Shown here one piece after another: positions 41,856-50,087 of a DNA stretch of 64,000 bases (positions are counted from its first letter, which is position 1; every line of letters starts with the position of its first letter). Both the position numbers and the translations under genes were made by a program. Below the pieces are notes generated by a model. The model did no database searches, was not told where the DNA came from, and saw nothing but the letters and a program-made list of their open reading frames with translations. The DNA lies in the NCBI RefSeq assembly GCF_000227465.1, contig NC_016047.1:697001-761000 (forward strand), in the 5' to 3' direction. The DNA is from Bacillus spizizenii TU-B-10. GTDB taxonomy: Bacteria > Bacillota > Bacilli > Bacillales > Bacillaceae.

Positions 41856-42290
41856 TTATGCTTCAATATTGTCTATGTTGTTCCGCATACGCGCCAGCAC
41901 GTCAATGAGCAGGCGGCGCTCGTCTGCACTTACATTTGCGAGCATTTCCTTCATGAAACGCTCCTTTTCTTTCTTCGAAGACTCGATTCGCTCTCTTCCT
42001 TGGTCTGTTAACCGAACAAGGGTGATGCGGTTGTCTTCAGGCTTGCGCCGTCTTGATACCATGCCTTTGGCTTCCAGCTGTTTCAGGTGTCTAGTAACGG
42101 CGGCGCTATCAATATTTACTTTCTTTTGAAGGTCGCTTTGACTGATCTCATCTGCATGATAAAGCAATGTCAGCAATTCCAAACGAGATTGGCTGATGCC
42201 CGTGCATGCCTCGAACTTCACGCCAATCACCTTGTTCACGCCTTGCAGCTGATATAAAACCTCGGCTTCCTCTGAACAAAATGACGCCAA
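41856..42290 (-). CDS. ydgJ: MarR-family regulator YdgJ
   Basis: A 144-residue MarR protein: QSRLELLTLLYHADEISQSDLQKKVNIDSAAVTRHLKQLEAKGMVSRRRKPEDNRITLVRLT is the winged helix. A Cys at the N-terminus (ASFCSEEAEVLYQ) and another at KFEACTG could sense thiol stress. I place the start at the TTG at 42290, seven bases after GAAGGG; the open frame continues to 42350 but that stretch contains a palindrome better read as operator. Cotranscribed with ydgI. Confidence 0.8.
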   Translation of the reverse strand: MASFCSEEAEVLYQLQGVNKVIGVKFEACTGISQSRLELLTLLYHADEISQSDLQKKVNIDSAAVTRHLKQLEAKGMVSRRRKPEDNRITLVRLTDQGRERIESSKKEKERFMKEMLANVSADERRLLIDVLARMRNNIDNIEA

Positions 42291-42322
42291 AACCCATCCC
42301 TTCCTTCTTGTCAAAACTATTA

Positions 42323-42336
42323 ATTGATATATCAAT
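42323..42336 (-). promoter_or_regulatory. Palindrome upstream of ydgJ
   Basis: ATTGATATATCAAT is a perfect 14-bp palindrome about 35 bp before the chosen ydgJ start, a likely YdgJ operator controlling ydgJI. Confidence 0.6.
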
Positions 42337-42399
42337 GATTGACTCGTCAACTAATATACAACGATTGATTTCATCTTGCAAGCCATTTGCATATTCGAA

Positions 42400-42430
42400 A
42401 AACCTCCCAGCGTATTTAACTGGGAGGTTG
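42400..42430 (-). terminator. Terminator of the XRE/cupin gene
   Basis: AACCTCCCAG / CTGGGAGGTT with a 9-base loop, followed on the minus strand by TTTTCG. Confidence 0.75.
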
Positions 42431-42434
42431 TTAG

Positions 42435-42992
42435 TCATCCTTGCGGCTCCGGATAGTACATCAGCAGAAAAAAACTGGCCGTTTCTTCAGATGAATTGAT
42501 GTAGCTGTGCGGGGTTGCCCCTGTAAACTGCAAGGCGTCTCCAGAGGAGAGCATATGCTCCTGACCCTGCAGAATGACTGTTAATTCGCCTTCTTTAATT
42601 AAAATATATTCTTCTCCTAAATGTGTTTTTGCTTCATGTATACATCCAGGTTTCAGATCAACAACGTAAATTTCAAACTTTGTTTCAGGATTGTAGGGGA
42701 AAAAAGGATAGACGCTGTAGTTTTCTTCATTATCTGTAACAGGTTCGATATCCTGCAGATTGATTTTTCTAACTTTCGGCTTGTCTTCTTTCAGAAATAC
42801 AGAAAAGGATACTTGAAGCCCGTTTGCGATCTTCCATAGCGTGGTGACAGTCGGGGTTGATTTCCCTTTTTCGATTTGTCCGAGCATCGCTTTACTGACA
42901 CCCGTTAATTCAGAAACTTGATCAAGAGTCAGGTTCCTATTTTTTCTAAGCTTGACTAGATTCATTGCGATAATGGCTTGGATATCATCCAT
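42435..42992 (-). CDS. XRE-family regulator with cupin domain
   Basis: A 185-residue protein: XRE helix-turn-helix at 5-60 (VKLRKNRNLTLDQVSELTGVSKAMLGQIEKGKSTPTVTTLWKIANGL) and a cupin at about 110-180 (GCIHEAKTHLGEEYILIKEGELTVILQGQEHMLSSGDALQFTGATPHSYIN). Such proteins regulate amino acid or polyamine genes. It is divergent from azlC-azlD across 118 bp with repeated TTATAACATA motifs, so it probably controls them. AAGGAGA lies seven bases before the ATG. Confidence 0.87.
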   Translation of the reverse strand: MDDIQAIIAMNLVKLRKNRNLTLDQVSELTGVSKAMLGQIEKGKSTPTVTTLWKIANGLQVSFSVFLKEDKPKVRKINLQDIEPVTDNEENYSVYPFFPYNPETKFEIYVVDLKPGCIHEAKTHLGEEYILIKEGELTVILQGQEHMLSSGDALQFTGATPHSYINSSEETASFFLLMYYPEPQG

Positions 42993-43024
42993 ACATGTAT
43001 CTCCTTACGTCAATATTCGCTTTA

Positions 43025-43092
43025 TTATAACATATGGAAGTCTGTTATCACATTTTGTTGTCAGTTATAACATACGTGTGTATAATATGTTA
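43025..43092. promoter_or_regulatory. Repeated TTATAACATA sites between XRE and azlC
   Basis: TTATAACATA occurs at 43025-43034 and 43065-43074, and TATGTTA in reverse orientation at 43086-43092. TAACATA and TATGTTA form an inverted pair near the azlC start. The sites are likely bound by the XRE regulator. Confidence 0.55.
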
Positions 43093-43110
43093 GACGAGGA
43101 GGAGAACAGA

Positions 43111-43836
43111 ATGATATCTGAAAAAGAAATGACTCATGCAAAAACTGACGAGCCAACATTCCTGCAGGGGTTTCAAGATTGTGTTCCGACGCTGGTCGGT
43201 TACATTAGTGTAGGCTTAGCTCTCGGAATCGTGGGGGTTGCGTCGCATTTAAGCGTGATGGAAATTGTGTTCATGTCAGGATTGGTTTTTGCAGGCGGCG
43301 CCCAATTCATTATGTGTGCATTGTTAGCGGCGAACAGCCCGATGTCCGCCATTATTCTGACTACGTTTATCGTGAATTTACGGAATTTTCTATTAAGTGC
43401 CGCGCTCGCTCCTCATTTTTCAAAGTATTCACTGGCGAAAAATGTAGGAATCGGCATGATGGTCACAGATGAATCGTTTGGTGTCGCTTCAAATAAGATT
43501 GTCAAAAACGAGCCGATTAACGATCGCTGGATGTTCGGTTTAAATCTTACAGCATATGCGTGCTGGGTGCTGTCTTGTGCGGCGGGTGCTGTTTTTGGCA
43601 AGTGGATTACCCATCCGGAATCGTTCGGACTAGATTTTGCGGTGACGGCTATGTTTTTAGCGCTGCTGGTTCTTCAACTAGAACATGTTGTGTCGGCGAA
43701 GCTTAAACATTATGTATCTCTCATTATCTATATGGTGATTGCCATGGTTGTGTTTTCTTTCTTTATGCCGTCTCATCTTGCGGTCATCATATCAACGTTC
43801 ATCGTAGCCACAATCGGGGTGGTGACGGATAAATGA
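43111..43836 (+). CDS. AzlC-family branched-chain amino acid exporter, large subunit
   Basis: A 241-residue membrane protein with about six helices: FLQGFQDCVPTLVGYISVGLALGIVGVASH, VFAGGAQFIMCALLA and the strongly conserved TTFIVNLRNFLLSAALAPHF. AzlC with AzlD exports branched-chain amino acids or analogues. The next gene overlaps by four bases. The ATG at 43111 has GAGGAGGAG; the frame continues upstream into the divergent gene without a ribosome site. Not the azlBCD locus: no Lrp-type azlB is adjacent. Confidence 0.87.
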   Translation: MISEKEMTHAKTDEPTFLQGFQDCVPTLVGYISVGLALGIVGVASHLSVMEIVFMSGLVFAGGAQFIMCALLAANSPMSAIILTTFIVNLRNFLLSAALAPHFSKYSLAKNVGIGMMVTDESFGVASNKIVKNEPINDRWMFGLNLTAYACWVLSCAAGAVFGKWITHPESFGLDFAVTAMFLALLVLQLEHVVSAKLKHYVSLIIYMVIAMVVFSFFMPSHLAVIISTFIVATIGVVTDK

Positions 43837-44156
43837 GTATCAATACATACATCTTGATGGTGATTATCGGCTGTGCGCTGGTCACAATGATTCCCCGCAT
43901 CATTCCCTTTTTAGTTGTTCGGAATATTACTTTGCCGGAGCCCGTGCTCAAGTGGCTTTCCTATGTGCCGGTGTGTATATTGACAGCGCTTGTCGTAAAG
44001 GATTGTATGATTCAGTCTAATGATTCTCTTCAATTGAATTGGCCCGCAGCCGTCATCTTGATCCCGACTCTCTTGATTGCGATGAAAACAAAAAGTTTAT
44101 CCATTACTGTGATCAGCGGTGTTCTTCTTATGGCGGGTTTGCGATTATGGGTATAG
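43833..44156 (+). CDS. AzlD-family small subunit
   Basis: A 107-residue protein with four hydrophobic helices: YILMVIIGCALVTMIPRIIPFLVVRNITLPEPVLKWLSYVPVCILTALVVKD, the AzlD pattern. It is required with AzlC to form the exporter. It starts within the azlC stop (ATGA), a sign of coupled translation. Confidence 0.88.
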   Translation: MSINTYILMVIIGCALVTMIPRIIPFLVVRNITLPEPVLKWLSYVPVCILTALVVKDCMIQSNDSLQLNWPAAVILIPTLLIAMKTKSLSITVISGVLLMAGLRLWV

Positions 44157-44178
44157 TACAACAGGAGCGGAACTCACT

Positions 44179-44208
44179 AGATCAGGGCAGAAGACCCTGA
44201 TCTTTTTG
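44179..44208 (+). terminator. Terminator of azlCD
   Basis: A 9-bp stem, AGATCAGGG / CCCTGATCT, 7-base loop, then TTTTTG. Confidence 0.85.
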
Positions 44209-44349
44209 TGTCTTTCGTTCAAGCTTTAAAGCTGCTTTCACAGGCTGAAAGTTATGATACAATATACAAATGTTTTACAGCTCCAATCCACCGCTGGAGT
44301 TGACATCGATTTTATATAAGGGACTAGGTTGAAGGGAAGGTTTGATAAC

Positions 44350-45558
44350 ATGCTGCACAATCCAACTGGAAAAGAACGCTTGGCATTGGCGTTTCTGCTC
44401 GGCATGCTTGCTATATTGGGCCCGCTTAATATAGATATGTATTTGCCAAGTTTTCCTGAAATCGCGGATGATTTATCAGCAAGTGCTTCACTTGTACAGT
44501 TAAGTTTAACAGCCTGTCTGGTCGGGCTTACGATCGGCCAGCTGATTGTCGGGCCGGTCAGTGACGCGCAGGGAAGACGGAAACCGCTATTAATCTGTAT
44601 TTTTTTATTTGCATTATCTTCTCTGTTTTGTGCGCTGTCGCCCAATATTACAACATTAGTGGCTGCGCGTTTTTTACAGGGATTTACCGCTTCCGCAGGG
44701 CTTGTGCTGTCTCGCGCAATTGTCCGCGATGTGTTTACCGGAAGAGAGCTTTCTAAATTTTTCTCGCTGTTAATGGTCATTACAGCCGTTGCGCCAATGG
44801 TTGCGCCAATGACAGGCGGTGCCATTTTACTTTTGCCGTTCGCAACGTGGCATACGATCTTTCACGTGCTAACGATCATCGGATTTTTACTTGTTCTTCT
44901 GATTGCATTGAGGTTAAAAGAAACGCTGCCGCCAGAAAAACGGATTCCAAGCTCAATCGGAACATCTGTTAAAACGATGGGCAGCCTGCTGAAGGATCGA
45001 TCCTTTATGGGGTACGCGTTAACGGTCGGGTTTATTCATGGGGGAAGCTTTGCATATGTGTCCGGTACGCCTTTTGTATACCAGGATATCTATGGAGTGT
45101 CGCCTCAGGTGTTTAGTATTCTTTTCGGCATTAACGGCCTGGCAATTATATCGGGCAGCTTTATTATCGGGCGCTTTGGCGGAATCATTCATGAAAAGAG
45201 CTTGCTTCGCATGGCGGTCATTACGGCTATGATTGCGACTGCTGTGCTTTTGACCATGACCATGATTCACGGCCCTCTCGCTACATTAGTCATATCTATT
45301 TTCATTTACATGATTACGATCGGCATGGTTCTGACCAGCACGTTTACGCTTGCCATGGAGAGGCAGGGGCACCGTGCCGGAAGTGCAAGTGCGCTGCTCG
45401 GAATGCTCCCGCTGCTCCTCGGTTCGATCGTGTCGCCGCTTGTAGGCATTAACGAGACGACAGCCATTCCGATGGGAGCGATCATGTTTGTGACAGCGGT
45501 CATCGGCGCACTGGCGTTTTTTGGATTAACGAAAGAACGAGCAGAGCAAAACTCATAA
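44350..45558 (+). CDS. ydgK: Bcr/CflA-type MFS drug transporter YdgK
   Basis: A 402-residue twelve-helix antiporter: MLAILGPLNIDMYLPSFPEIADDL is the Bcr/CflA start (N-D-M-Y-L-P-x-F), then GQLIVGPVSDAQGRRKPLL (motif A) and LQGFTASAGLVLSRAIVRD. Exports antibiotics such as bicyclomycin in relatives. The ATG at 44350 has GAAGGGAAGG nine bases before; a TTG at 44329 is possible. The IS element begins only 12 bases after the stop. Confidence 0.87.
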   Translation: MLHNPTGKERLALAFLLGMLAILGPLNIDMYLPSFPEIADDLSASASLVQLSLTACLVGLTIGQLIVGPVSDAQGRRKPLLICIFLFALSSLFCALSPNITTLVAARFLQGFTASAGLVLSRAIVRDVFTGRELSKFFSLLMVITAVAPMVAPMTGGAILLLPFATWHTIFHVLTIIGFLLVLLIALRLKETLPPEKRIPSSIGTSVKTMGSLLKDRSFMGYALTVGFIHGGSFAYVSGTPFVYQDIYGVSPQVFSILFGINGLAIISGSFIIGRFGGIIHEKSLLRMAVITAMIATAVLLTMTMIHGPLATLVISIFIYMITIGMVLTSTFTLAMERQGHRAGSASALLGMLPLLLGSIVSPLVGINETTAIPMGAIMFVTAVIGALAFFGLTKERAEQNS

Positions 45559-45570
45559 AAAAACCTGACA
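45555..45570. terminator. Left arm of the ydgK/ydhB terminator, separated by the IS
   Basis: AAAAAAACCTGAC lies just left of the IS. The matching GTCAGGTTT stands just right of it at 46863-46871. Together they would form an ordinary bidirectional hairpin between ydgK and ydhB. Confidence 0.65.
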
Positions 45571-45667
45571 TGAGGGACTGACCCCATAAGATGAGACAAA
45601 TAAAAACACCTTCAAGTTTGAAAACGGATGATTGTTATCCGAAATTAGACTTGGAGGTGTTTTTTCT

Positions 45668-46000
45668 ATGAGGACAAGAGTGAGTTATCCGGTTGAAGTG
45701 AAACAGCAGGCTGTAGAAATGAGATTGGCAGGCGTGCCTATGAAAGAGATCATGCAGAAATTGAATATTAAGTATAAGACACAGGTTCAGACATGGGTTA
45801 GATGGCATAAGGCTGGGGATATACATCGATTCGAACAGCCTGTTGGAAAGCAATACACTTACGGAAAAGGTCCAGAGTATTCTTCCGAATTAGAGAAACT
45901 GCTGGCAGAGAACCGTTATCTGAGACAACAGAATGAAGTTTTAAAAAAGTACAACGAATTGGAAAGGAAGTTGATAGCGAAACGTCAGTCGAACTTGTAG
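45668..46000 (+). CDS. IS3-family transposase OrfA
   Basis: A 110-residue protein with a helix-turn-helix (YPVEVKQQAVEMRLAGVPMKEIMQKLNIKYKTQVQTWVRWH) and a leucine-zipper-like coiled coil (LEKLLAENRYLRQQNEVLKKYNELERKL). It binds the ends of the element. GGAGGTG lies eight bases before the ATG. Ribosomes slipping at 45943-45949 continue into OrfB. Confidence 0.88.
   Translation: MRTRVSYPVEVKQQAVEMRLAGVPMKEIMQKLNIKYKTQVQTWVRWHKAGDIHRFEQPVGKQYTYGKGPEYSSELEKLLAENRYLRQQNEVLKKYNELERKLIAKRQSNL
45943..45949 (+). other. Programmed -1 frameshift site A-AAA-AAG
   Basis: The heptamer A AAA AAG is in phase with orfA (codons TTA AAA AAG). After a -1 slip the orfB frame is open without interruption (GTA CAA CGA ATT GGA AAG) through to the orfB end, giving an OrfAB fusion. 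Confidence 0.8.
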
Positions 46001-46005
46001 AAGTA

Positions 46006-46818
46006 TTGCACAGCACAATGACCGTGCAGGATATCTGTATTCATTTAGGTATCTCTCGAGCGTCCTATTATCGTTGGAAGAAGAATCTGACGAAAGATTA
46101 TCCCAAGCGCCATTTGGAAAAACAAATCGGCACGTTGTGCCGAGAGCACAGGTATCGATATGGATATCGAAAAATCACAGCCATACTAAAAAAGAGAATG
46201 CGTATTAACCATAAAACGGTTCAACGTATTATGCAGAAAAATCAATGGCAGTGCAAGGTTAAGGTGAAAAAGCGCAAGAAGAATGGGCAGCCATATGCCG
46301 TGGTCGATAATATATTGGATCGGAACTTTAAATCTGATCGCCCTCTTGAAAAACTAGTAACGGACATCACATATTTGCCTTATGGACAGAAACAATTGTA
46401 CCTTTCCAGTATATTAGATTTATACAATGGAGAAGTGATTGCTTTTACGATTGGCGATAAGCAGGACACAGACTTTGTCTTAGACACACTTGATCAGCTG
46501 CCAACACTGCCTGAGAACTGCGTGTTACATAGTGACCAAGGTTCTGTGTATACATCTTACGAGTATCAAAAAGCTGTTAACACAAAAGGCATTACCATGA
46601 GCATGTCCCGCAAAGGGACGCCCGCTGATAATGCCTCCATCGAATCGTTTCATTCCTCACTAAAGTCTGAAACGTTCTATCTTAACAGCATTGATCGAAC
46701 TACGACCGCCATCGTAGAACGCACTGTCATAGAATACATTCACTATTATAACAATATTCGTATTCAAACGAAACTAAACAACCAATCACCGATAAACTAT
46801 CGGCAATTGGCTGTTTAA
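46006..46818 (+). CDS. IS3-family transposase OrfB (DDE integrase domain)
   Basis: A 270-residue catalytic part. HTH_21-like start (ICIHLGISRASYYRWKK) and rve integrase core with the triad: Asp in KLVTDITYLPYG, Asp in CVLHSDQGSVYTSYEYQ and Glu in NASIESFHSSLKSETFY, spaced as in IS3. All three acids are intact. It is expressed mainly as the OrfAB fusion; the independent TTG at 46006 is a weak start. Confidence 0.88.
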   Translation: MHSTMTVQDICIHLGISRASYYRWKKNLTKDYPKRHLEKQIGTLCREHRYRYGYRKITAILKKRMRINHKTVQRIMQKNQWQCKVKVKKRKKNGQPYAVVDNILDRNFKSDRPLEKLVTDITYLPYGQKQLYLSSILDLYNGEVIAFTIGDKQDTDFVLDTLDQLPTLPENCVLHSDQGSVYTSYEYQKAVNTKGITMSMSRKGTPADNASIESFHSSLKSETFYLNSIDRTTTAIVERTVIEYIHYYNNIRIQTKLNNQSPINYRQLAV

Positions 46819-46862
46819 AAGGTGTTTTGATCCCTGTCTCAAAAACGGGGGTCAGTCCCTGA

Positions 46863-46875
46863 CGTCAGGTTTCTT
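46863..46875. terminator. Right arm of the ydgK/ydhB terminator, separated by the IS
   Basis: GTCAGGTTTCTTT complements AAAAACCTGAC at the left IS flank. With the element removed, the arms would form a hairpin with a T run. Confidence 0.65.
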
Positions 46876-46883
46876 TATTTTAT

Positions 46884-47621
46884 TTAGAATAACAACAGCA
46901 GGCCCGCAATCGCAGGAGTCAAGAAGATGGCTGATTTTAAGACCACCTTTGGCATGAGGTTGGTGAATTTCGCGCCTACATAGGCACCGCACATTGTGCC
47001 GACAAGAACCTTGATCAGCAATACATAATCGACAAATCCTTCTGTGATATATCCGATGCCTCCTCCTATAGCGAGAGGGATGATCACAAGCATAGTCGTT
47101 CCGACAGAATGGCGGATGGACAGGTTCAGCATAATCATTAAACCGATTTGAATAAAAGGCGCCGACCCGATGCCGAATGTGCCGGAAAGAACGCCTGCTA
47201 CAATTCCTAAGATGACCGCTCTCGTATACGTTGAAAGAGAGCTTTGATTCACTTGAGCCTTCTCTTTTAAAAGAAATAATCTGATTAAAATGAGAATCGC
47301 TGATAAAAATAACATTCCCGCCGTCAAATAATGAAGCAAATCAGCCGGAATGAAAGATGTCAGCTTGGCGCCGAAAAATGAGCCAACCGCAGCAAAGCAT
47401 CCGACTATTAAGCCGATTTTCATTTGAATGTTGCCCTCGCGATAATGGCTGTATGCCCCTGATAAGCTTGTAAAAGCCATGCCAGCGAGAGAAGTGCCTA
47501 AAGCCGTATGAATCGGGATATGGAAAAGAAGCGTTAAAAGAGCAATGACAAAGCCTGCTCCTCCGGCACCAATAAAGCCTAAAATAATTCCGAGAAGAAA
47601 CATAACAAGAATAATGAGCAT
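46884..47621 (-). CDS. ydhB: TSUP/TauE-SafE family membrane permease YdhB
   Basis: A 245-residue protein with eight hydrophobic helices and the twin repeat of TSUP proteins: GIILGFIGAGGAGFVIALL..HTALGTSLAGMAF and GIVAGVLSGTFGIGSAPFIQIGLMI..RHSVGTTMLV. Members move sulfite, sulfoacetate or related organic anions. Its specificity is unknown. Its downstream terminator has been disrupted by the IS. GGAGGAAAAAAT lies before the ATG. Confidence 0.85.
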   Translation of the reverse strand: MLIILVMFLLGIILGFIGAGGAGFVIALLTLLFHIPIHTALGTSLAGMAFTSLSGAYSHYREGNIQMKIGLIVGCFAAVGSFFGAKLTSFIPADLLHYLTAGMLFLSAILILIRLFLLKEKAQVNQSSLSTYTRAVILGIVAGVLSGTFGIGSAPFIQIGLMIMLNLSIRHSVGTTMLVIIPLAIGGGIGYITEGFVDYVLLIKVLVGTMCGAYVGAKFTNLMPKVVLKSAIFLTPAIAGLLLLF

Positions 47622-47869
47622 ATTTTTTCCTCCATTGAAAAGATCTAAAAAAGTAATAGTGCGCTATTCTGGCGGAGGTATAGTGTCCTATTGACGAAGA
47701 AAAACATGACAGTTTTTCGGTTGCCAGTAGTCCGTCGACCGTCGTTCAGCAAACATATCGTACCTCAAATTCTGAGATCTGACAAGGCAGTTTGTTGCTT
47801 CCCATTACCATCTGTTATATGATTTTGATAAAGAAAAGCCCCTGAATATATTCAAAAGAGGTATTATAT
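47622..47869. other. ydhB-ydhC intergenic region
   Basis: About 250 bp between divergent genes. It must hold both promoters; I see no clear dyad. AAAAGAGG precedes the ydhC start. Confidence 0.5.
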
Positions 47870-48544
47870 ATGGACGATTTTAAATTAGACAAACCGACTC
47901 CTTACTACCTGCAATTTTATAACCAGCTGAAAAAAATGATCTTCAACGGGACTTTTAAGCCGGGGGAACGGATAAATGAAACACAGCTGGCGAAAAGCTT
48001 TGGCGTCAGCCGCTCTCCGATAAGAGAGGCCATGCGGCTGCTTGAGAAAGACGGTTTGTTAAAAGCAGATGACCGAAATGGATTTTCTATCACGTCGTTA
48101 ACGGCAAAAGATGTAGATGAGATTTATAAAATCAGAATTCCGCTGGAGCAGCTGGCAGTCGAGTTAGTCATAGACGAAGCGGATGAGAAAGAGCTTGTCA
48201 TGCTTGAAAAACAGCTTGAAGAAACAGAAAAAGCCATTCACAACGGAATGGAAGATACGGAAATCATCCATTTAAACCAAAAGTTTCATGAGCTGCTTGT
48301 TGATTTTAGCCATAACAGACATTTGAAAAATTTGCTTGAGCATGTAAATGATCTGATTCACTTTTGCAGAATCCTTAATTATACTGGCGACCACCGTGCA
48401 GAAACGATACTGAGTGAGCACCGCAACATATTGGAAGAAGTGAAAAAGAAAAACAAGGAAGCAGCCAAACAGTATGTGATGGCTCATTTCAATCATGACT
48501 GTGAGCATTTGAAGCGAGTGCTTGAAGAAGGAAAAGAGAATTGA
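47870..48544 (+). CDS. ydhC: GntR-family (FadR subfamily) regulator YdhC
   Basis: A 224-residue regulator: GntR winged helix at 10-75 (YNQLKKMIFNGTFKPGERINETQLAKSFGVSRSPIREAMRLLEKDGLLKADD) and an all-helical FCD effector domain with probable metal ligands (IHLNQKFHELLVDFSHNRHLKNLL, HRNILEEV, HFNHD). It may control the divergent ydhB. The ligand is likely a small organic acid by family, but unproved. Confidence 0.88.
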   Translation: MDDFKLDKPTPYYLQFYNQLKKMIFNGTFKPGERINETQLAKSFGVSRSPIREAMRLLEKDGLLKADDRNGFSITSLTAKDVDEIYKIRIPLEQLAVELVIDEADEKELVMLEKQLEETEKAIHNGMEDTEIIHLNQKFHELLVDFSHNRHLKNLLEHVNDLIHFCRILNYTGDHRAETILSEHRNILEEVKKKNKEAAKQYVMAHFNHDCEHLKRVLEEGKEN

Positions 48545-48559
48545 TTTGCGTGATACAGT

Positions 48560-48589
48560 ACCAAGGGGAGCTGCTCCTTGGTTTTTTTG
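48560..48589 (+). terminator. Terminator of ydhC
   Basis: ACCAAGG / CCTTGGT with internal pairing and a run of seven T. Confidence 0.85.
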
Positions 48590-48665
48590 TTTTCACAAAC
48601 ATATAAAAGGGCTCCCGTTAATAACATTTTATGATGGATTTATTAACGAATAATGGGGGTTAAAC

Positions 48666-49928
48666 ATGTTTATCCATATCGTCCGGCCTGGTGATTCTTT
48701 GTTTTCCATAGGCAGAAGTTACGGTGCTTCTGTTGATCAAATCCGGGGTGTGAATGGGTTAGACGAAACGAATATCGTGCCGGGGCAGGCTCTTCTTATC
48801 CCTCTTTATGTATATACAGTCCAGCCGGGAGACACGCTGACCGCCATTGCGGCAAAAGCGTTTGTTCCCTTAGAGCGACTGCGGGCCGCAAACCCTGGCA
48901 TCAGTCCAAATGCATTACAAGCGGGAGCGAAAATAACGATTCCTTCTATCTCAAATTACATTGCGGGAACGTTAAGTTTTTACGTCCTCCGAAACCCTGA
49001 CCTCGATCGGGAATTAATCAATGATTATGCACCATACTCGTCTTCGATTTCAATTTTCGAATACCATATTGCACCTAACGGCGACATTGCAAACCAACTG
49101 AATGATGCGGCCGCTATTGAGACAACATGGCAAAGACGAGTGACGCCGCTTGCCACCATAACAAACCTTACATCAGAAGGCTTCAGTACAGAACTCGTTC
49201 ACCAAGTCTTGAACAATCCGACAGCAAGAACCAATCTAGTTAACAATATTTATTACTTAGTCTCCACAAGGGGATATGGCGGTGTCACAATCGATTTTGA
49301 ACAGGTGAGCGCCGCGGATCGTGATCTTTTCACTGGTTTTTTACGTCAGCTGAGAGATCGTCTTCAGGCGGGAGGGTATGTGCTGACGATAGCTGTTCCG
49401 GCAAAAACAAGCGATAATATCCCATGGTTGAGAGGCTACGATTACGGAGGAATAGGAGCGGTTGTCAATTATATGTTTATCATGGCTTATGATTGGCATC
49501 ATGCCGGAAGTGAGCCGGGCCCTGTAGCACCGATTACTGAGATCAGGAGAACCATTGAGTTTGCGATTGCGCAGGTGCCGAGCAGAAAAATCATTATCGG
49601 AGTTCCGCTCTACGGGTACGACTGGATCATCCCGTACCAGCCGGGTACAGTTGCTTCAGCTATTTCAAATCAAAACGCAATCAAAACAGCGATGAGGTAC
49701 CAAACCCCGATACAATATTCAGCAGAATATCAATCACCGTTTTTCCGGTACAGTGATCAGCAGGGGCGAACGCATGAGGTATGGTTTGAAGATGTCAGGA
49801 GCATGAGCCGGAAGATGCAGATCGTCCGCGAATACCGGTTGCAGGCTATAGGCGCTTGGCAGTTAACCTTGGGCTTCACGCCAGGCCCATGGCTTCTGCG
49901 GAAATTTTTTACGATCAGAAAGGTATAA
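48666..49928 (+). CDS. ydhD: LysM-GH18 spore cortex/peptidoglycan hydrolase YdhD
   Basis: A 420-residue protein. Two LysM domains (HIVRPGDSLFSIGRSYGASVDQIRGVNGLDETNIVPGQALLIP; YTVQPGDTLTAIAAKAFVPLERLRAANPG) are followed by a GH18 barrel from about 105. The catalytic acid is probably Glu212 in GGVTIDFEQVS. It is similar to SleL/YaaH and YvbX-type N-acetylglucosaminidases of spores. No classical signal peptide precedes the first LysM, as is usual for spore-targeted members. TGGGGG lies eight bases before the ATG. Confidence 0.88.
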   Translation: MFIHIVRPGDSLFSIGRSYGASVDQIRGVNGLDETNIVPGQALLIPLYVYTVQPGDTLTAIAAKAFVPLERLRAANPGISPNALQAGAKITIPSISNYIAGTLSFYVLRNPDLDRELINDYAPYSSSISIFEYHIAPNGDIANQLNDAAAIETTWQRRVTPLATITNLTSEGFSTELVHQVLNNPTARTNLVNNIYYLVSTRGYGGVTIDFEQVSAADRDLFTGFLRQLRDRLQAGGYVLTIAVPAKTSDNIPWLRGYDYGGIGAVVNYMFIMAYDWHHAGSEPGPVAPITEIRRTIEFAIAQVPSRKIIIGVPLYGYDWIIPYQPGTVASAISNQNAIKTAMRYQTPIQYSAEYQSPFFRYSDQQGRTHEVWFEDVRSMSRKMQIVREYRLQAIGAWQLTLGFTPGPWLLRKFFTIRKV

Positions 49929-49932
49929 AAAA

Positions 49933-49960
49933 AGGCACCAGGGCTCGGTGTCTTTTTTTG
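49933..49960 (+). terminator. Terminator of ydhD
   Basis: AGGCACC / GGTGTCT with a 7-base loop, followed by T7. Confidence 0.85.
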
Positions 49961-50087
49961 CTTCAGTCTAGAGGAGCAGAATAGTTCAATCATTTGTCCC
50001 TTGCGTGGGATTACGTCTCCATTTTACGATTAGTAGTAGTCTGATCAAACAAAGATTCAGAATACGATGTGAGAGGGAGTTGTCTAA

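Larger units (their letters stand above)
45571..46862 (+). mobile_element. IS3-family insertion sequence (IS150-like), apparently intact
   Basis: About 1.29 kb bounded by TGAGGGACTGACCCC on the left and GGGGTCAGTCCCTGA on the right, imperfect inverted repeats with one mismatch in 15. It carries orfA and orfB with an A-AAA-AAG slippery heptamer, as in IS3 elements. No clear target duplication was seen; flanking GAC/CGT bases are ambiguous because the target itself is palindromic. Confidence 0.88.

Noticed and set aside
44238-44825. 195-aa minus-strand frame opposite ydgK
   Set aside because: Shadow of an MFS gene; Thr/Ser/Asn-rich composition typical of antisense reading of membrane proteins.
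45571-46862. Clear target-site duplication of the IS
   Set aside because: The flanking three bases do not match unambiguously; the palindromic target makes the boundary uncertain.
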